Source: DATIHQ01 sp035480535 (GTDB lineage Bacteria; Chlamydiota; Chlamydiia; Chlamydiales; SM23-39). From it: a stretch of 18,971 nt of DNA. Below, one piece after another: positions 1-7,318 of the stretch. The number at the start of each line of letters is the position of its first letter. Position 1 is the stretch's first letter. The notes under the pieces were generated by a model, which ran no database searches, was not told the DNA's origin, and saw only the letters and a program-made list of their open reading frames with translations. The stretch is taken from NCBI GenBank assembly GCA_035480535.1, contig DATIHQ010000056.1:1-18971 (forward strand), in the 5' to 3' direction. The translations under genes were made by a program, and so were the position numbers.

Positions 1-1556
1 GCTTGCCGATTGGGAAGAAAAAAGCGATTCTCTGGAGAGCTCGACGGGGCTGTGACAAGATAGCCAAATCGGGACTCTCGAACAAGAAAATCCAGATAGA
101 ATTGAGCCGATTCCTTGAGGATGGGATAGACTTCTTTGAGATAGGCGCTATCCAGGCCGAAGGCATAGTGCTCCCAGAGATGCTGGCAAAGCCAGCCGCC
201 CCCTGCGGGAAAAAGGCCCCAGCTCGCATCTTCAGCGGGGGAAGTAAATCCCCATACGTTGGTGATGTGATGGACGACCCATCCTCTCGCGCCGTAGTGA
301 ATCTTGGCGGTGCGGCTACCTGGGCTTCGAAGAGTGGAGATAAACTCAAAAAGAGGCTTATGGCAATCGGCGAGATTGGCGACTTCAGCGGCCCAGTAGT
401 TCATCTGCAGATTGATATTGGTGTGATAATCGCAGTTCCAGGGCGGCTGGATCAAATGAGCCCATTTCCCTTGCAAATTAGCGGGCAGACAGCCGGGCCT
501 TGAGCTGCTGATCAAGAGATAGCGCCCAAATTGAAAGTATTGCGCGAGCAGCTTTGGATCAAGCCTCCCCTCTTTCATTGCCTGCAGGCGTAGGTTAGTC
601 GGAATTTCGGTAAAATCAGGACCCTCTAGATAGAGTTCTACTCTTTGAAAATGGCTTTGATAATCGAGCGTGTGGGCTTCGCGCAATTGCGCGAGCGACC
701 GGTTTGCTGCGGAGGCGATTTGCTGCTCTGCGATCTGCTCATGTGGTTTGCCTTTGAAATCGGTCGTTGCAGCGAGCAGCAAAACGGCGCTGTCGGCATT
801 TTCGACTACCAATGCATCGCCAGAAGCGGCCGAGTGGCCATTTTCAGCGATGCCGCGCAGTTTTGCAAAAAATCGCACTCCCTCTCCAGGAGGCAATTGC
901 CCCCGCATCACCAGCGCGCTGTCCCCTTCCGCGCTGATCGTCGCTCTTTCGGGACGCGCTAACTTTGCGGTGAAGCTGATTTTGCCCGGCTGATCGCAAC
1001 TTAGGGAAATCACGCAAACTTGATCGGGAGCGCTGATGAAACACTCTCTTGTATAGTGCGCATCTCCAATGGAATAGGTCACCCGCACTGTGGCGGTATT
1101 GAGATCGAGTTCGCGCCGGTAATTTTCAACTCTATTTTGATCGGGAAAGGTGATAAAGAGATCCCCAAACGTTTGATAGGCGCCGAAGGCGCCGTTGGCG
1201 CTGGTTCCGTAAAGCGATCCGCCGCCCCTGCACAGCAGATTTTCACGAGTCAATCGCTCTGCTTCTCGGTAGTTGCCTCTAAAAAGGAGCTGGCGGATTT
1301 GGGGCAGCACCACCAAGGCATTGGGATTATCCGCATCTTGAGGCGCGCCTGACCAGAGACTCTCCTCGTTGAATTGGATTCTCTCCTCCCCTATTCTGCC
1401 AAAAACCATCGCCGCCAAGCGACCATTGCCAAGAGGGAGTGCGTCTTCCCATTCTTTTGCGGGCTCTGCGTACCAGAGAGGGGGAACTTCTGTTGCATAA
1501 CCGATCATATTTATAAGAATGAAAAAGGTTTGAAACCACAATCTTCGTTGCCTCAT
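1..1556 (-). CDS. Secreted GH95 alpha-L-fucosidase / alpha-L-galactosidase, partial (C-terminus beyond left edge)
   Basis: A minus-strand frame is open from ATG 1556-1554 to the window edge, giving 518 residues of a protein that is normally about 750-800. Residues 1-21 form a basic then hydrophobic leader ending near GYA. GH95 landmarks follow in order: the N-terminal beta-domain motif LPLGNGRLAAMVFG (40-53) with FNEESLWSG (62-70), YQTFGDLFITF and the YRRELDLNTATVRV stretch. The catalytic barrel has NINLQMNYW, where N380 and N382 match the paired water-activating Asn of Bifidobacterium AfcA, then HLWEHY (E462) and LVTAPSSSPEN (E509). The general acid is one of these Glu, but I cannot decide which by eye. 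The catalytic Asp region lies off the window. GH95 enzymes remove alpha-1,2-linked L-fucose, and some members prefer L-galactose. The gene is divergent from the GDP-mannose 3,5-epimerase, whose product is GDP-L-galactose. Family call is secure; substrate is inferred. Confidence 0.93.
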   Translation of the reverse strand, partial: MRQRRLWFQTFFILINMIGYATEVPPLWYAEPAKEWEDALPLGNGRLAAMVFGRIGEERIQFNEESLWSGAPQDADNPNALVVLPQIRQLLFRGNYREAERLTRENLLCRGGGSLYGTSANGAFGAYQTFGDLFITFPDQNRVENYRRELDLNTATVRVTYSIGDAHYTRECFISAPDQVCVISLSCDQPGKISFTAKLARPERATISAEGDSALVMRGQLPPGEGVRFFAKLRGIAENGHSAASGDALVVENADSAVLLLAATTDFKGKPHEQIAEQQIASAANRSLAQLREAHTLDYQSHFQRVELYLEGPDFTEIPTNLRLQAMKEGRLDPKLLAQYFQFGRYLLISSSRPGCLPANLQGKWAHLIQPPWNCDYHTNINLQMNYWAAEVANLADCHKPLFEFISTLRSPGSRTAKIHYGARGWVVHHITNVWGFTSPAEDASWGLFPAGGGWLCQHLWEHYAFGLDSAYLKEVYPILKESAQFYLDFLVRESRFGYLVTAPSSSPENRFFLPNRQ

Positions 1557-1693
1557 CGAACCCCCAAAAATCATAAGGCGTTTACGATCTCATTTTCATC
1601 GTCAAAAAATCAAGATTTTTTTAATATATTGAAATAAAATTTTTAGTTGGCATAGGATGTTCATCCATTAAAAATTTGAATGGGAGGAGTGCC
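1557..1693. promoter_or_regulatory. Divergent intergenic region with promoter-like motif for the epimerase operon
   Basis: This is a 137-bp AT-rich gap between the divergent GH95 and epimerase genes. On the plus strand TTGAAA (1629-1634) and TAGGAT (1653-1658) are 18 bp apart and could be -35 and -10 boxes. TAAAATTTTT (1635-1644) sits in the spacer and recurs upstream of other genes in the window. An imperfect-use dyad, AAAAAATC-AA-GATTTTTT, lies at 1604-1621. Its loop is only 2 nt, so it is better read as a DNA-binding dyad than as a terminator. Promoter assignment is by resemblance only. Confidence 0.35.
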
Positions 1694-2719
1694 GTGAAGC
1701 TTTTCATCCTATTATTCGCCTTGCTCACGTCGCTAGCTGCAGAGCAAAAAAAAGTGTTGGTTTGCGGCGCCGGGGGCTTCATCGGCTATCATTTAGTGAA
1801 ACAGTGTAAGGAGGCGGGATGCTGGGTGAGAGGAGTCGACCATAAATACCCCGAATTTGGAGAGAGCTGCGCCGATGAATTTCTCGTGATCGACCTGCGA
1901 AAGGAGGAAGGAGCCAAGAAAGCATTGGATTTGGGTGGGGATTCCTTTGATGAAGTGTATCAATTGGCCGCCAATATGGGGGGGATGGGCTATATTGCTT
2001 ATCACGATGCGCTCATCATGTATGACTCCGCGCTGATCAATTTGCATGTCCTCGAAGAGTGCCGCAAAACGGGGGCCAAGAAAATCTTCTATTCTTCTTC
2101 TGCATGCATTTATCCAGAGAGAAATCAACTAGATCCACAAAATCCTAAATGCTCTGAAGAGTCTGCTTATCCGGCAGCGCCTGACACTGAATATGGTTGG
2201 GAAAAACTCTTTAGCGAACGACTTTATCTAGCCTACGCTCGCGATTATGGGATGGATATCCGGATCGCCCGCTTCCACAATGTCTTCGGTCCGCAAGGAA
2301 CCTGGAAAGGAGGGCGCGAAAAGGCGCCGGCCGCTCTTTGCCGCAAGATTGCTGAGGCAAGAGATGGCGATGTGATCAAGGTTTGGGGCAAAGGAGATCA
2401 AACGCGCTCCTTTTTGTATATCGATGAGTGTCTGGAGGGGCTTCGCCGCCTCATGGCAGCGGAGAAAGGGCTTCCGGTCCTAAATCTCGGCTCAGAAGAG
2501 AGCATTGCGATCAATGATCTCGTCTTTATGATTGCCAAAATTGCAGGAAAGAATGTGAGCATTGAAAATGTTCCCGGCCCTGAGGGTGTAAGGGGACGCA
2601 ATTCCGATAATGAACTGATGCGGAAACTCCTCGGCTGGGAGCCGACACAGTCGCTGGAGATGGGGATGCGCGCGCTTTATCCATGGATTGAAGAACAAGT
2701 GCAAAGGGAGGCAAAATGA
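1694..2719 (+). CDS. GDP-mannose 3,5-epimerase (plant GME type) with an N-terminal export leader
   Basis: This is an extended SDR-family epimerase that interconverts GDP-D-mannose and GDP-L-galactose (or GDP-L-gulose). I chose GTG 1694 because GGAGG (1683-1687) stands 6 nt upstream; an in-frame ATG at 1676 has no such site. In the 341-aa product, residues 1-16 are a leader (KLFILLFALLTSLAA). The NAD-binding GAGGFIG (25-31) follows at once, where cytosolic homologues start. MGGMG, SSSACIYPE, TWKGGREKAPAA and PGPEGVRGRNSDN are GME signatures. S136, C138, Y167, K171 and K210 keep exactly the spacing of Ser143, Cys145, Tyr174, Lys178 and Lys217 of Arabidopsis GME, so the enzyme should be active. 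It overlaps the following dehydrogenase by ATGA, so the two are translationally coupled. The odd feature is the export leader on an enzyme that needs NAD and GDP-mannose. Confidence 0.93.
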   Translation: MKLFILLFALLTSLAAEQKKVLVCGAGGFIGYHLVKQCKEAGCWVRGVDHKYPEFGESCADEFLVIDLRKEEGAKKALDLGGDSFDEVYQLAANMGGMGYIAYHDALIMYDSALINLHVLEECRKTGAKKIFYSSSACIYPERNQLDPQNPKCSEESAYPAAPDTEYGWEKLFSERLYLAYARDYGMDIRIARFHNVFGPQGTWKGGREKAPAALCRKIAEARDGDVIKVWGKGDQTRSFLYIDECLEGLRRLMAAEKGLPVLNLGSEESIAINDLVFMIAKIAGKNVSIENVPGPEGVRGRNSDNELMRKLLGWEPTQSLEMGMRALYPWIEEQVQREAK

Positions 2720-3873
2720 GAAAATGGATTCTCGCCCTTATTATCCCCTGTTTCTTCTTTGGCGAAAATATCACGGTCATTGGAATCGGCCGCCTCGGAC
2801 TTTGCATTGCGCTCAGTCTCGAACAGGCGGGCTATCATGTTTTGGGTGTCGATCTCTCTCCCGATTATATCGCAAAGCTCAATGAGAAGACATTTCGCTC
2901 CCCCGAGCCCTTTGTGAATGACTATTTGGAGAAAAGCCGCCATTTCCGCGCGACGACTTCATTGGTAGAGGGGCTTGCCTTTTCCGATTTGATTCTCATC
3001 GCCGTGACGACAACTGTGGGCGTTGACTCCTATGATTTTCGCTACCTCACCCAGTTGGTTGCCGATATCAATTCTCACCGCGTTGCGAATAAAGAGATCG
3101 TCATCTGCTCGACTCTCTTTCCCGGGCATATTCAGAATCATGTCCTCCCTGCACTGAAGGACTGCACGGATGTGACCGTCAGCTACAATCCCCCTTTCAT
3201 CGCGCAGGGAGAGATCATCAAGATCTTCCGCTTTCCCGATATTGTGCTCATCGGCGAGGGATCGCGCGAAGTGGGAGATCGGCTTGAAAAAATCTATCAA
3301 AAAGTTTGCCCCAACGCTCCGCAGATTGAGCGGATGTCGGTCGCGAGCGCAGAGATCGCGAAATTGGCACTCAACTGCTTTGTTACAGCTAAGATTGCCT
3401 ATGCCAATTTAGTCGCTGATATTGCCGATGAGACGCCAGGCGCAGATAAATGGGCCATTCTAAAGGCCGTAGGAAAGGACTCTAGAATTGGTTCGAAATG
3501 TTTGAGGCCGGGGTATGGGTTTGGCGGCCCTTGCTTTCCTCGAGACAACCGCGGTCTTGGCAGGTATGCGGAGTTGAAGGGAATTGAACCGGTGATTTTT
3601 TACGCCACGGATCGAGCCAATGACCAACACGCCGATTACATGGCGCGGAAATTCATAGAGCAAGATCTCTCCGAATATGTGTTTGAAGATGTTTCCTATA
3701 AACCTAACTCCCCTGTGGCAATCATTGAAGCTTCCCAAAAACTCGCCGTAGCGCAAAAAGTCGCTGCAGCAGGGAAGAAAGTGACTCTGATCGATAAGAA
3801 AGCAGTCCTCGATCAGGTCATCGCCCAATATGGAGATTTGTTTAAGTACAAAGAGCAATCGTGTCAAAATTAA
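2716..3873 (+). CDS. UDP-glucose/GDP-mannose dehydrogenase-family protein with an export leader
   Basis: This is an NAD-dependent four-electron oxidation enzyme that turns a sugar nucleotide into its uronic acid (UDP-GlcA, GDP-ManA or a related product). The ATG overlaps the epimerase stop (ATGA), with AGGGAGG 4 nt upstream. Of 385 residues, 1-16 are hydrophobic (WILALIIPCFFFG). The Rossmann GIGRLG (23-28) follows directly, then YNPPFIAQG (157-165), the central helix AEIAKLALNCFVTAKIAY (212-229) and the catalytic-cysteine loop GYGFGGPCFPRD (266-277) with C273. The C-terminal domain is short (SYKPNSP at 327-333 and onward); the family usually has 420-450 residues. Which sugar nucleotide it uses cannot be read from sequence. 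Pairing with GME suggests a GDP-mannose or GDP-L-galactose substrate, but UDP-glucose is equally possible. Its stop shares TTAA with the convergent FkbM gene. Confidence 0.88.
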   Translation: MRKWILALIIPCFFFGENITVIGIGRLGLCIALSLEQAGYHVLGVDLSPDYIAKLNEKTFRSPEPFVNDYLEKSRHFRATTSLVEGLAFSDLILIAVTTTVGVDSYDFRYLTQLVADINSHRVANKEIVICSTLFPGHIQNHVLPALKDCTDVTVSYNPPFIAQGEIIKIFRFPDIVLIGEGSREVGDRLEKIYQKVCPNAPQIERMSVASAEIAKLALNCFVTAKIAYANLVADIADETPGADKWAILKAVGKDSRIGSKCLRPGYGFGGPCFPRDNRGLGRYAELKGIEPVIFYATDRANDQHADYMARKFIEQDLSEYVFEDVSYKPNSPVAIIEASQKLAVAQKVAAAGKKVTLIDKKAVLDQVIAQYGDLFKYKEQSCQN

Positions 3874-4655
3874 TTGCGATTTTCTTCTTTTAGAAGTTCC
3901 TGGCGAACGAAGAGGGCGTCGCCAAAGAATTGGTCGGTTCGAGGGAATTTGAAATTCCCCGCGATAAGGACGAAGCCTTGGCTCTCCAGCCAGCTTTTCA
4001 CCTCTTTGTAAAGAGGCTGCCCTTCGTAGGCTTCGATAAACTCTACTTCTGTCAGGATGACAGAGACGGTTTTTAGGAGATTGGTCCCCGCTTTTAGAGC
4101 AGGGAGTTCATAGCCTTGCATGTCGAGCCAGAGGAGATCGACTTTTGGGATTCCTTGGAGGGCGGCCCACTGGTCGAGAGTGATCATTTCGACTTCTTCA
4201 GTGCCTTTAAAGAGCGTAGCGGAATAGTTTAGATGCTCTTTCGGTTCATAAAAAGAGCTCGACATGGAGACGCGGTCGACCCACTGCTCTCCCTCTTCGG
4301 TCGAAAGGTAGATGGTTCGAAGACCGCAGGCATCGCCTAGCCCAAGTTTGTAGGCAGTAATATTGGGAATTGATTGAACGCGGGCGGCTGTGATGTTGTA
4401 TAGCTGCTCGACCGGTTCAAAAGTATGAACATGCCCTTTGGGCCAAAGTTTGGCCAGGTAGCAGCTCTCACGTCCATTGTAAGCCCCTGCCTCGACGATG
4501 ATGGGATCTTCTGGAAGATAGCGCATCGCTAGGGTCATCGACTCAATGGGAGCTCTGAAGAGTACATAGGAGTCTGGAGCCTTTTTTTCTGTTGCATGCT
4601 TGGCGTGCAAGATCGAAATGAAAGAACTGATTATGAATAAGTTGCGAATAAACAT
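3870..4655 (-). CDS. FkbM-family methyltransferase with signal peptide (paralogue A)
   Basis: This is a SAM-dependent O-methyltransferase of the FkbM family, which methylates hydroxyls of polyketides and sugars. The frame is open further upstream, into the preceding gene. I chose ATG 4655 because it begins a clean leader (MFIRNLFIISSFISILHA, then KHA) and aligns with the start of the paralogue at 10673. In the 261-aa product the SAM motif VEAGAYNGRES is at 54-64, the acidic HTFEP turn at 77-81 and the FkbM signature LDMQGYE at 177-183. It is the second gene of a minus-strand pair, 13 bp behind the methyltransferase at 5343. The paralogue at 9897-10673 is roughly three quarters identical by eye. 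The 3' end overlaps the convergent dehydrogenase by 4 bp (TTAA), with no terminator between. Confidence 0.88.
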   Translation of the reverse strand: MFIRNLFIISSFISILHAKHATEKKAPDSYVLFRAPIESMTLAMRYLPEDPIIVEAGAYNGRESCYLAKLWPKGHVHTFEPVEQLYNITAARVQSIPNITAYKLGLGDACGLRTIYLSTEEGEQWVDRVSMSSSFYEPKEHLNYSATLFKGTEEVEMITLDQWAALQGIPKVDLLWLDMQGYELPALKAGTNLLKTVSVILTEVEFIEAYEGQPLYKEVKSWLESQGFVLIAGNFKFPRTDQFFGDALFVRQELLKEENRN

Positions 4656-4668
4656 AGATCCATCAACT

Positions 4669-5343
4669 TCACTTTTTAATCGCCCAGATTTTATATCCTG
4701 AATTTGCGATGACGAAAAAGATGTTCTTCTTTTCTGCGGCAAAGAAATCATTCACGGCGTGGGCGACCTGTTCCTGCCAATAATCATCGCCGAGCATCAT
4801 CCCCCCTTTCTTCACTTTGGGAAACCAAGCCTTCAGGTCAGCCACTACATATTCATAACGATGGTCTCCGTCGATGAAAATGCAGTCGATCGACTCATCT
4901 TCAAAAGACTTTGCCGCTGAAACAGAAAAATCGCGGATCAATTGGGCGCGATTTCCAAATGGGGCCAAACGATACTCCTTCACCCAAGAGTATAAATATT
5001 CGTAACTTTGCTTCCCTCCCAGCGGACTATAGAGACTCACCTCCGTATTGAAGGGATCGCGCGGGTCAAAATTATAGAGATAGGGATCCACCCCATAATA
5101 GTTCTGAAGGTCTGTGTTTTGCAGCATCGCCTCGGCGTTTCCGCCTAGAGCAACGCCTACTTCCACGAGGGATTGAAACTGATTTTCACGGATGACTTTC
5201 GGCATCACATCGTAATAGATTTCGACCCAGCTGCAAGTTGCAATGTGTTGCTGGATCTTTGCGAGAACTCCTGCTGGAATCGGTTCAGGCGCTGCCGATA
5301 GATGTGCAGTGATGAGACATAAAATCCAGAAATATTTCTTCAT
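4669..5343 (-). CDS. Class I SAM-dependent methyltransferase with signal peptide (Methyltransf_24-like)
   Basis: This is a 224-aa Rossmann methyltransferase. ATG 5343 is preceded by GGAG at 8 nt spacing; a TTG two codons upstream is less likely. Residues 1-18 are a leader (MKKYFWILCLITAHLSAA). The SAM-binding strand is SLVEVGVALGGNAEA (58-72). The acidic strand 4 and following turn, CIFIDGDHRYEYVVADL (154-170), with D158, D160 and H161, is typical of metal-assisted sugar O-methyltransferases of the Methyltransf_24 / macrocin O-methyltransferase kind. GGMMLGDDYW (180-189) supplies the second acidic pair. It is the first gene of the pair with the downstream FkbM protein. The acceptor sugar is unknown. 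Confidence 0.83.
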   Translation of the reverse strand: MKKYFWILCLITAHLSAAPEPIPAGVLAKIQQHIATCSWVEIYYDVMPKVIRENQFQSLVEVGVALGGNAEAMLQNTDLQNYYGVDPYLYNFDPRDPFNTEVSLYSPLGGKQSYEYLYSWVKEYRLAPFGNRAQLIRDFSVSAAKSFEDESIDCIFIDGDHRYEYVVADLKAWFPKVKKGGMMLGDDYWQEQVAHAVNDFFAAEKKNIFFVIANSGYKIWAIKK

Positions 5344-5361
5344 TGGCAATTCTCCATTTGA

Positions 5362-5389
5362 TAAAATTTTTATGAAGTATAAAATTTTT
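5362..5389. promoter_or_regulatory. Tandem TAAAATTTTT motifs in a divergent promoter region
   Basis: The 75-bp gap between the divergent genes starting at 5343 (-) and 5419 (+) carries two copies of TAAAATTTTT, at 5362-5371 and 5380-5389, 18 bp apart. The same 10-mer occurs at 1635 and 14951, again just upstream of genes. The core AAAATTTT is self-complementary, so either direction could be served. A TATAAA (5378-5383) could be a plus-strand -10 box. This could be a regulator site or simply AT-rich promoter sequence. Confidence 0.35.
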
Positions 5390-5418
5390 CTATTAAAAAA
5401 GCAGTGATTTTTGTGGTC

Positions 5419-6543
5419 GTGAAACTTTTTATCTTACTTGTAAGCGTAAATTGCTTTGGTGACTTTTTTAGCTGTCTAGATGTTGACAAAGTGTATGTTT
5501 ACTGCGACGAGGAGCAGTACGAAACCGTAAGTGAAGCAACAAAACGATTAAAGTTAGAAAAAATTGACAAGCTCGATAAAAAGAATGAAGCATTGCATAT
5601 CATTTTTGATGCGTTTTATATCCCGTTCAAATATTTCCCAAAGAATTACATCGTCTTCCAAACTCTAGATTTGGATGAGGTGCCATTAACCAAAAGCTAT
5701 CTAGAAAAGCTGAAAAATGCTGTCGCGATTTGGGATCCCTCTTGGAAAAACATCACTAAATACTCCCTGTTGTGTGAAAATTATCTCCATTTTTCTGAAG
5801 AAACTTTTGAAGCGCTGGTTTTGCCCTGTTTAATCCCTGCAGATTTACTGGCGGACTACAAAGAAGTTTTAATCTATTCAAATGCACATGACACCGATAT
5901 CTCCAGCCATTTGCCCACTTTGTTTGCCCATTGTGCGATAAAAAGGCCGGAACTCGCGATTGAAGTGGGGGTGAGATCAGGAGAGTCCACTTATGCGCTT
6001 CATGCAGGCTTGTCCACATCGAATGGGCGATTGATTGGAATTGATGTAAATGATAGCTCGGCCAAAGTGTACGAAAAAAGGCTAAATTCCGAATTCATCG
6101 CTATGAATGATTTAAATTTCCAAACATGGTGGAAGAACAGCAGGTATAGGGATATTAAGGCCGATCTCATCTTCATCGATACCTCCCATCACTACGATCA
6201 CACGATGAAGGAACTGGAAATCTTTACTCCCCTGCTCAATCGAGAAGGTCTTCTGGCCTTTCACGATACTCATATGTGCCCGCTCCCTAGAAATGGATAT
6301 AAGCGGATGAATAATACATATGGGATAGGATGGGACAACAAAAAAGGGGTAACCCGTGCGATTAAAGATTTTTTCTCGATTTCCTTTGATGAGGGAAAAC
6401 AGTGTGAATTTAACTTTTCTTGGAACGGGTCTAGTTGGATTTTAGTCCATTACCCCTATTGTAACGGATTAACTCTCATTAAATTGATTTCTTCGTCACT
6501 TGAGATGGAATGTGGCAAATACTCCCATAACAAGGATAGGTAG
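5419..6543 (+). CDS. Two-domain protein: N-terminal GT-B-like half plus C-terminal class I methyltransferase, with leader
   Basis: This is a 374-aa product. GTGs at 5404, 5413 and 5419 are all in frame and none has a strong ribosome site. I chose 5419 because GTG-AAA-CTT-TTT-ATC matches the GTG start and leader of the epimerase at 1694. After the leader (KLFILLVSVNCFG), residues ~20-150 look like the N-terminal half of a GT-B glycosyltransferase. They include KVYVYC, then YFPKNYIVFQTLDLDE, SYLEKLKNAVAIWDPSWKNI and VLPCLIP; this is a loose, low-confidence resemblance. The C-terminal half is a Methyltransf_24-type domain: EVGVRSGEST (182-191), LIGIDVN, LIFIDTSHHYDH (250-261) and LLAFHDTH. It overlaps the convergent FkbM-like gene by 65 bp. 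Base composition is more AT-rich than the epimerase operon. Confidence 0.75.
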   Translation: MKLFILLVSVNCFGDFFSCLDVDKVYVYCDEEQYETVSEATKRLKLEKIDKLDKKNEALHIIFDAFYIPFKYFPKNYIVFQTLDLDEVPLTKSYLEKLKNAVAIWDPSWKNITKYSLLCENYLHFSEETFEALVLPCLIPADLLADYKEVLIYSNAHDTDISSHLPTLFAHCAIKRPELAIEVGVRSGESTYALHAGLSTSNGRLIGIDVNDSSAKVYEKRLNSEFIAMNDLNFQTWWKNSRYRDIKADLIFIDTSHHYDHTMKELEIFTPLLNREGLLAFHDTHMCPLPRNGYKRMNNTYGIGWDNKKGVTRAIKDFFSISFDEGKQCEFNFSWNGSSWILVHYPYCNGLTLIKLISSSLEMECGKYSHNKDR

Positions 6544-7318
6544 AAGGCTTTTGGGACCATCCCCAAGCATGTTTGTAGTCATTGCGACCGATTACGTGAT
6601 AAGAACCTGCATAATCGCTGATCACATAACAAATGTAGTCATCAATTCTTATATGTTCTCGATCGGTATCGAAATCGGAAAATTTGGGAAATTCATCATT
6701 TCGAACAAAAATACAATTGGTCACTGTGATTGCCACGAGAGAATATCCCTTCTCCGACGCGACTCGCTGTAATGCAGCCACAGAACAGCCCAGATAATTT
6801 CCTGGTTCAGGATAGATATCTAAATGAGCTGGCATGGAAACATTGTACTCGCAGACGATCACCCTAGGACGTAAAACTTCAAGACTTTGCATGATATAGA
6901 AATCATTGCCGTCTATATCGATCGAAAGAAGATCGATCTGATCTCCTATTTTTAACGGTTCGAGAACGGCTTCTAGAGAATCTTGTTCTGAAATCCCGAT
7001 TTTTTTATTTATACGAATGCAGGAATAGGAAGCTGTATTGCGAACTAGCTTATCGAAGCGCTCGACATCACTTTCAATCAGAACGCCAAGCCAGGAAGAA
7101 TCTTTTGCCCAAAAATTAGCGGTATTTGAACATTCGAACCCATCAGCAGCGCCAAATTCGATGGCGATTTTTGAAGTTGTTCCAATCAACTCGAAAATTT
7201 TTTCTATAATTCCATCTTCTCCAAATTGTGAATAGATGTTCTTTTGATAATCAGATAATTTTGGCTTACAAAATAAAGGAGAAGAAATAGCAATAAAGAG
7301 AACAAATAGGATTTTCAT
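6479..7318 (-). CDS. FkbM-like methyltransferase with signal peptide (type B)
   Basis: This is a 279-aa protein with a leader MKILFVLFIAISSPLFC; the cysteine lacks a proper lipobox (-1 is Phe), so I do not call a lipoprotein. NIYSQFGEDGIIEKIF (27-42) is the typical entry of one FkbM subgroup. It is followed by the SAM motif IAIEFGAADGFECSNT (51-66), GVLIESD (78-84) and LLSIDIDGNDFYIMQSL (130-146), with the aspartates of the acidic strand. PRVIVCEYN (151-159) continues the family pattern. It is clearly distinct in sequence from the FkbM pair at 3870 and 9897. It starts in an ATGA overlap with the stop of the upstream NanM-type gene, so the two are coupled. The 3' end runs 65 bp into the convergent gene ending at 6543. 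Confidence 0.82.
   Translation of the reverse strand: MKILFVLFIAISSPLFCKPKLSDYQKNIYSQFGEDGIIEKIFELIGTTSKIAIEFGAADGFECSNTANFWAKDSSWLGVLIESDVERFDKLVRNTASYSCIRINKKIGISEQDSLEAVLEPLKIGDQIDLLSIDIDGNDFYIMQSLEVLRPRVIVCEYNVSMPAHLDIYPEPGNYLGCSVAALQRVASEKGYSLVAITVTNCIFVRNDEFPKFSDFDTDREHIRIDDYICYVISDYAGSYHVIGRNDYKHAWGWSQKPSTYPCYGSICHIPSQVTKKSI

Noticed and set aside
3..1352. Several plus-strand open frames of 87-166 codons across the first 1.35 kb
   Set aside because: They are antisense to the GH95 gene, whose minus-strand frame is continuous and full of family motifs; the plus-strand frames look like no protein family.
1604..1621. AAAAAATC-AA-GATTTTTT as a rho-independent terminator
   Set aside because: It has no GC stem, a 2-nt loop, and it lies between two divergent starts, where no terminator is needed.
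4656..4751. Longer N-terminus for the 3870 FkbM gene starting at 4751
   Set aside because: The extra 32 residues are charged, overlap the 3' end of the upstream gene and are absent from the paralogue at 9897-10673.
7256..7318. Lipoprotein signal in the 6479-7318 protein (Cys after PLF)
   Set aside because: The -1 residue is Phe and -3 is Pro, so there is no valid lipobox; an ordinary signal peptide is more likely.
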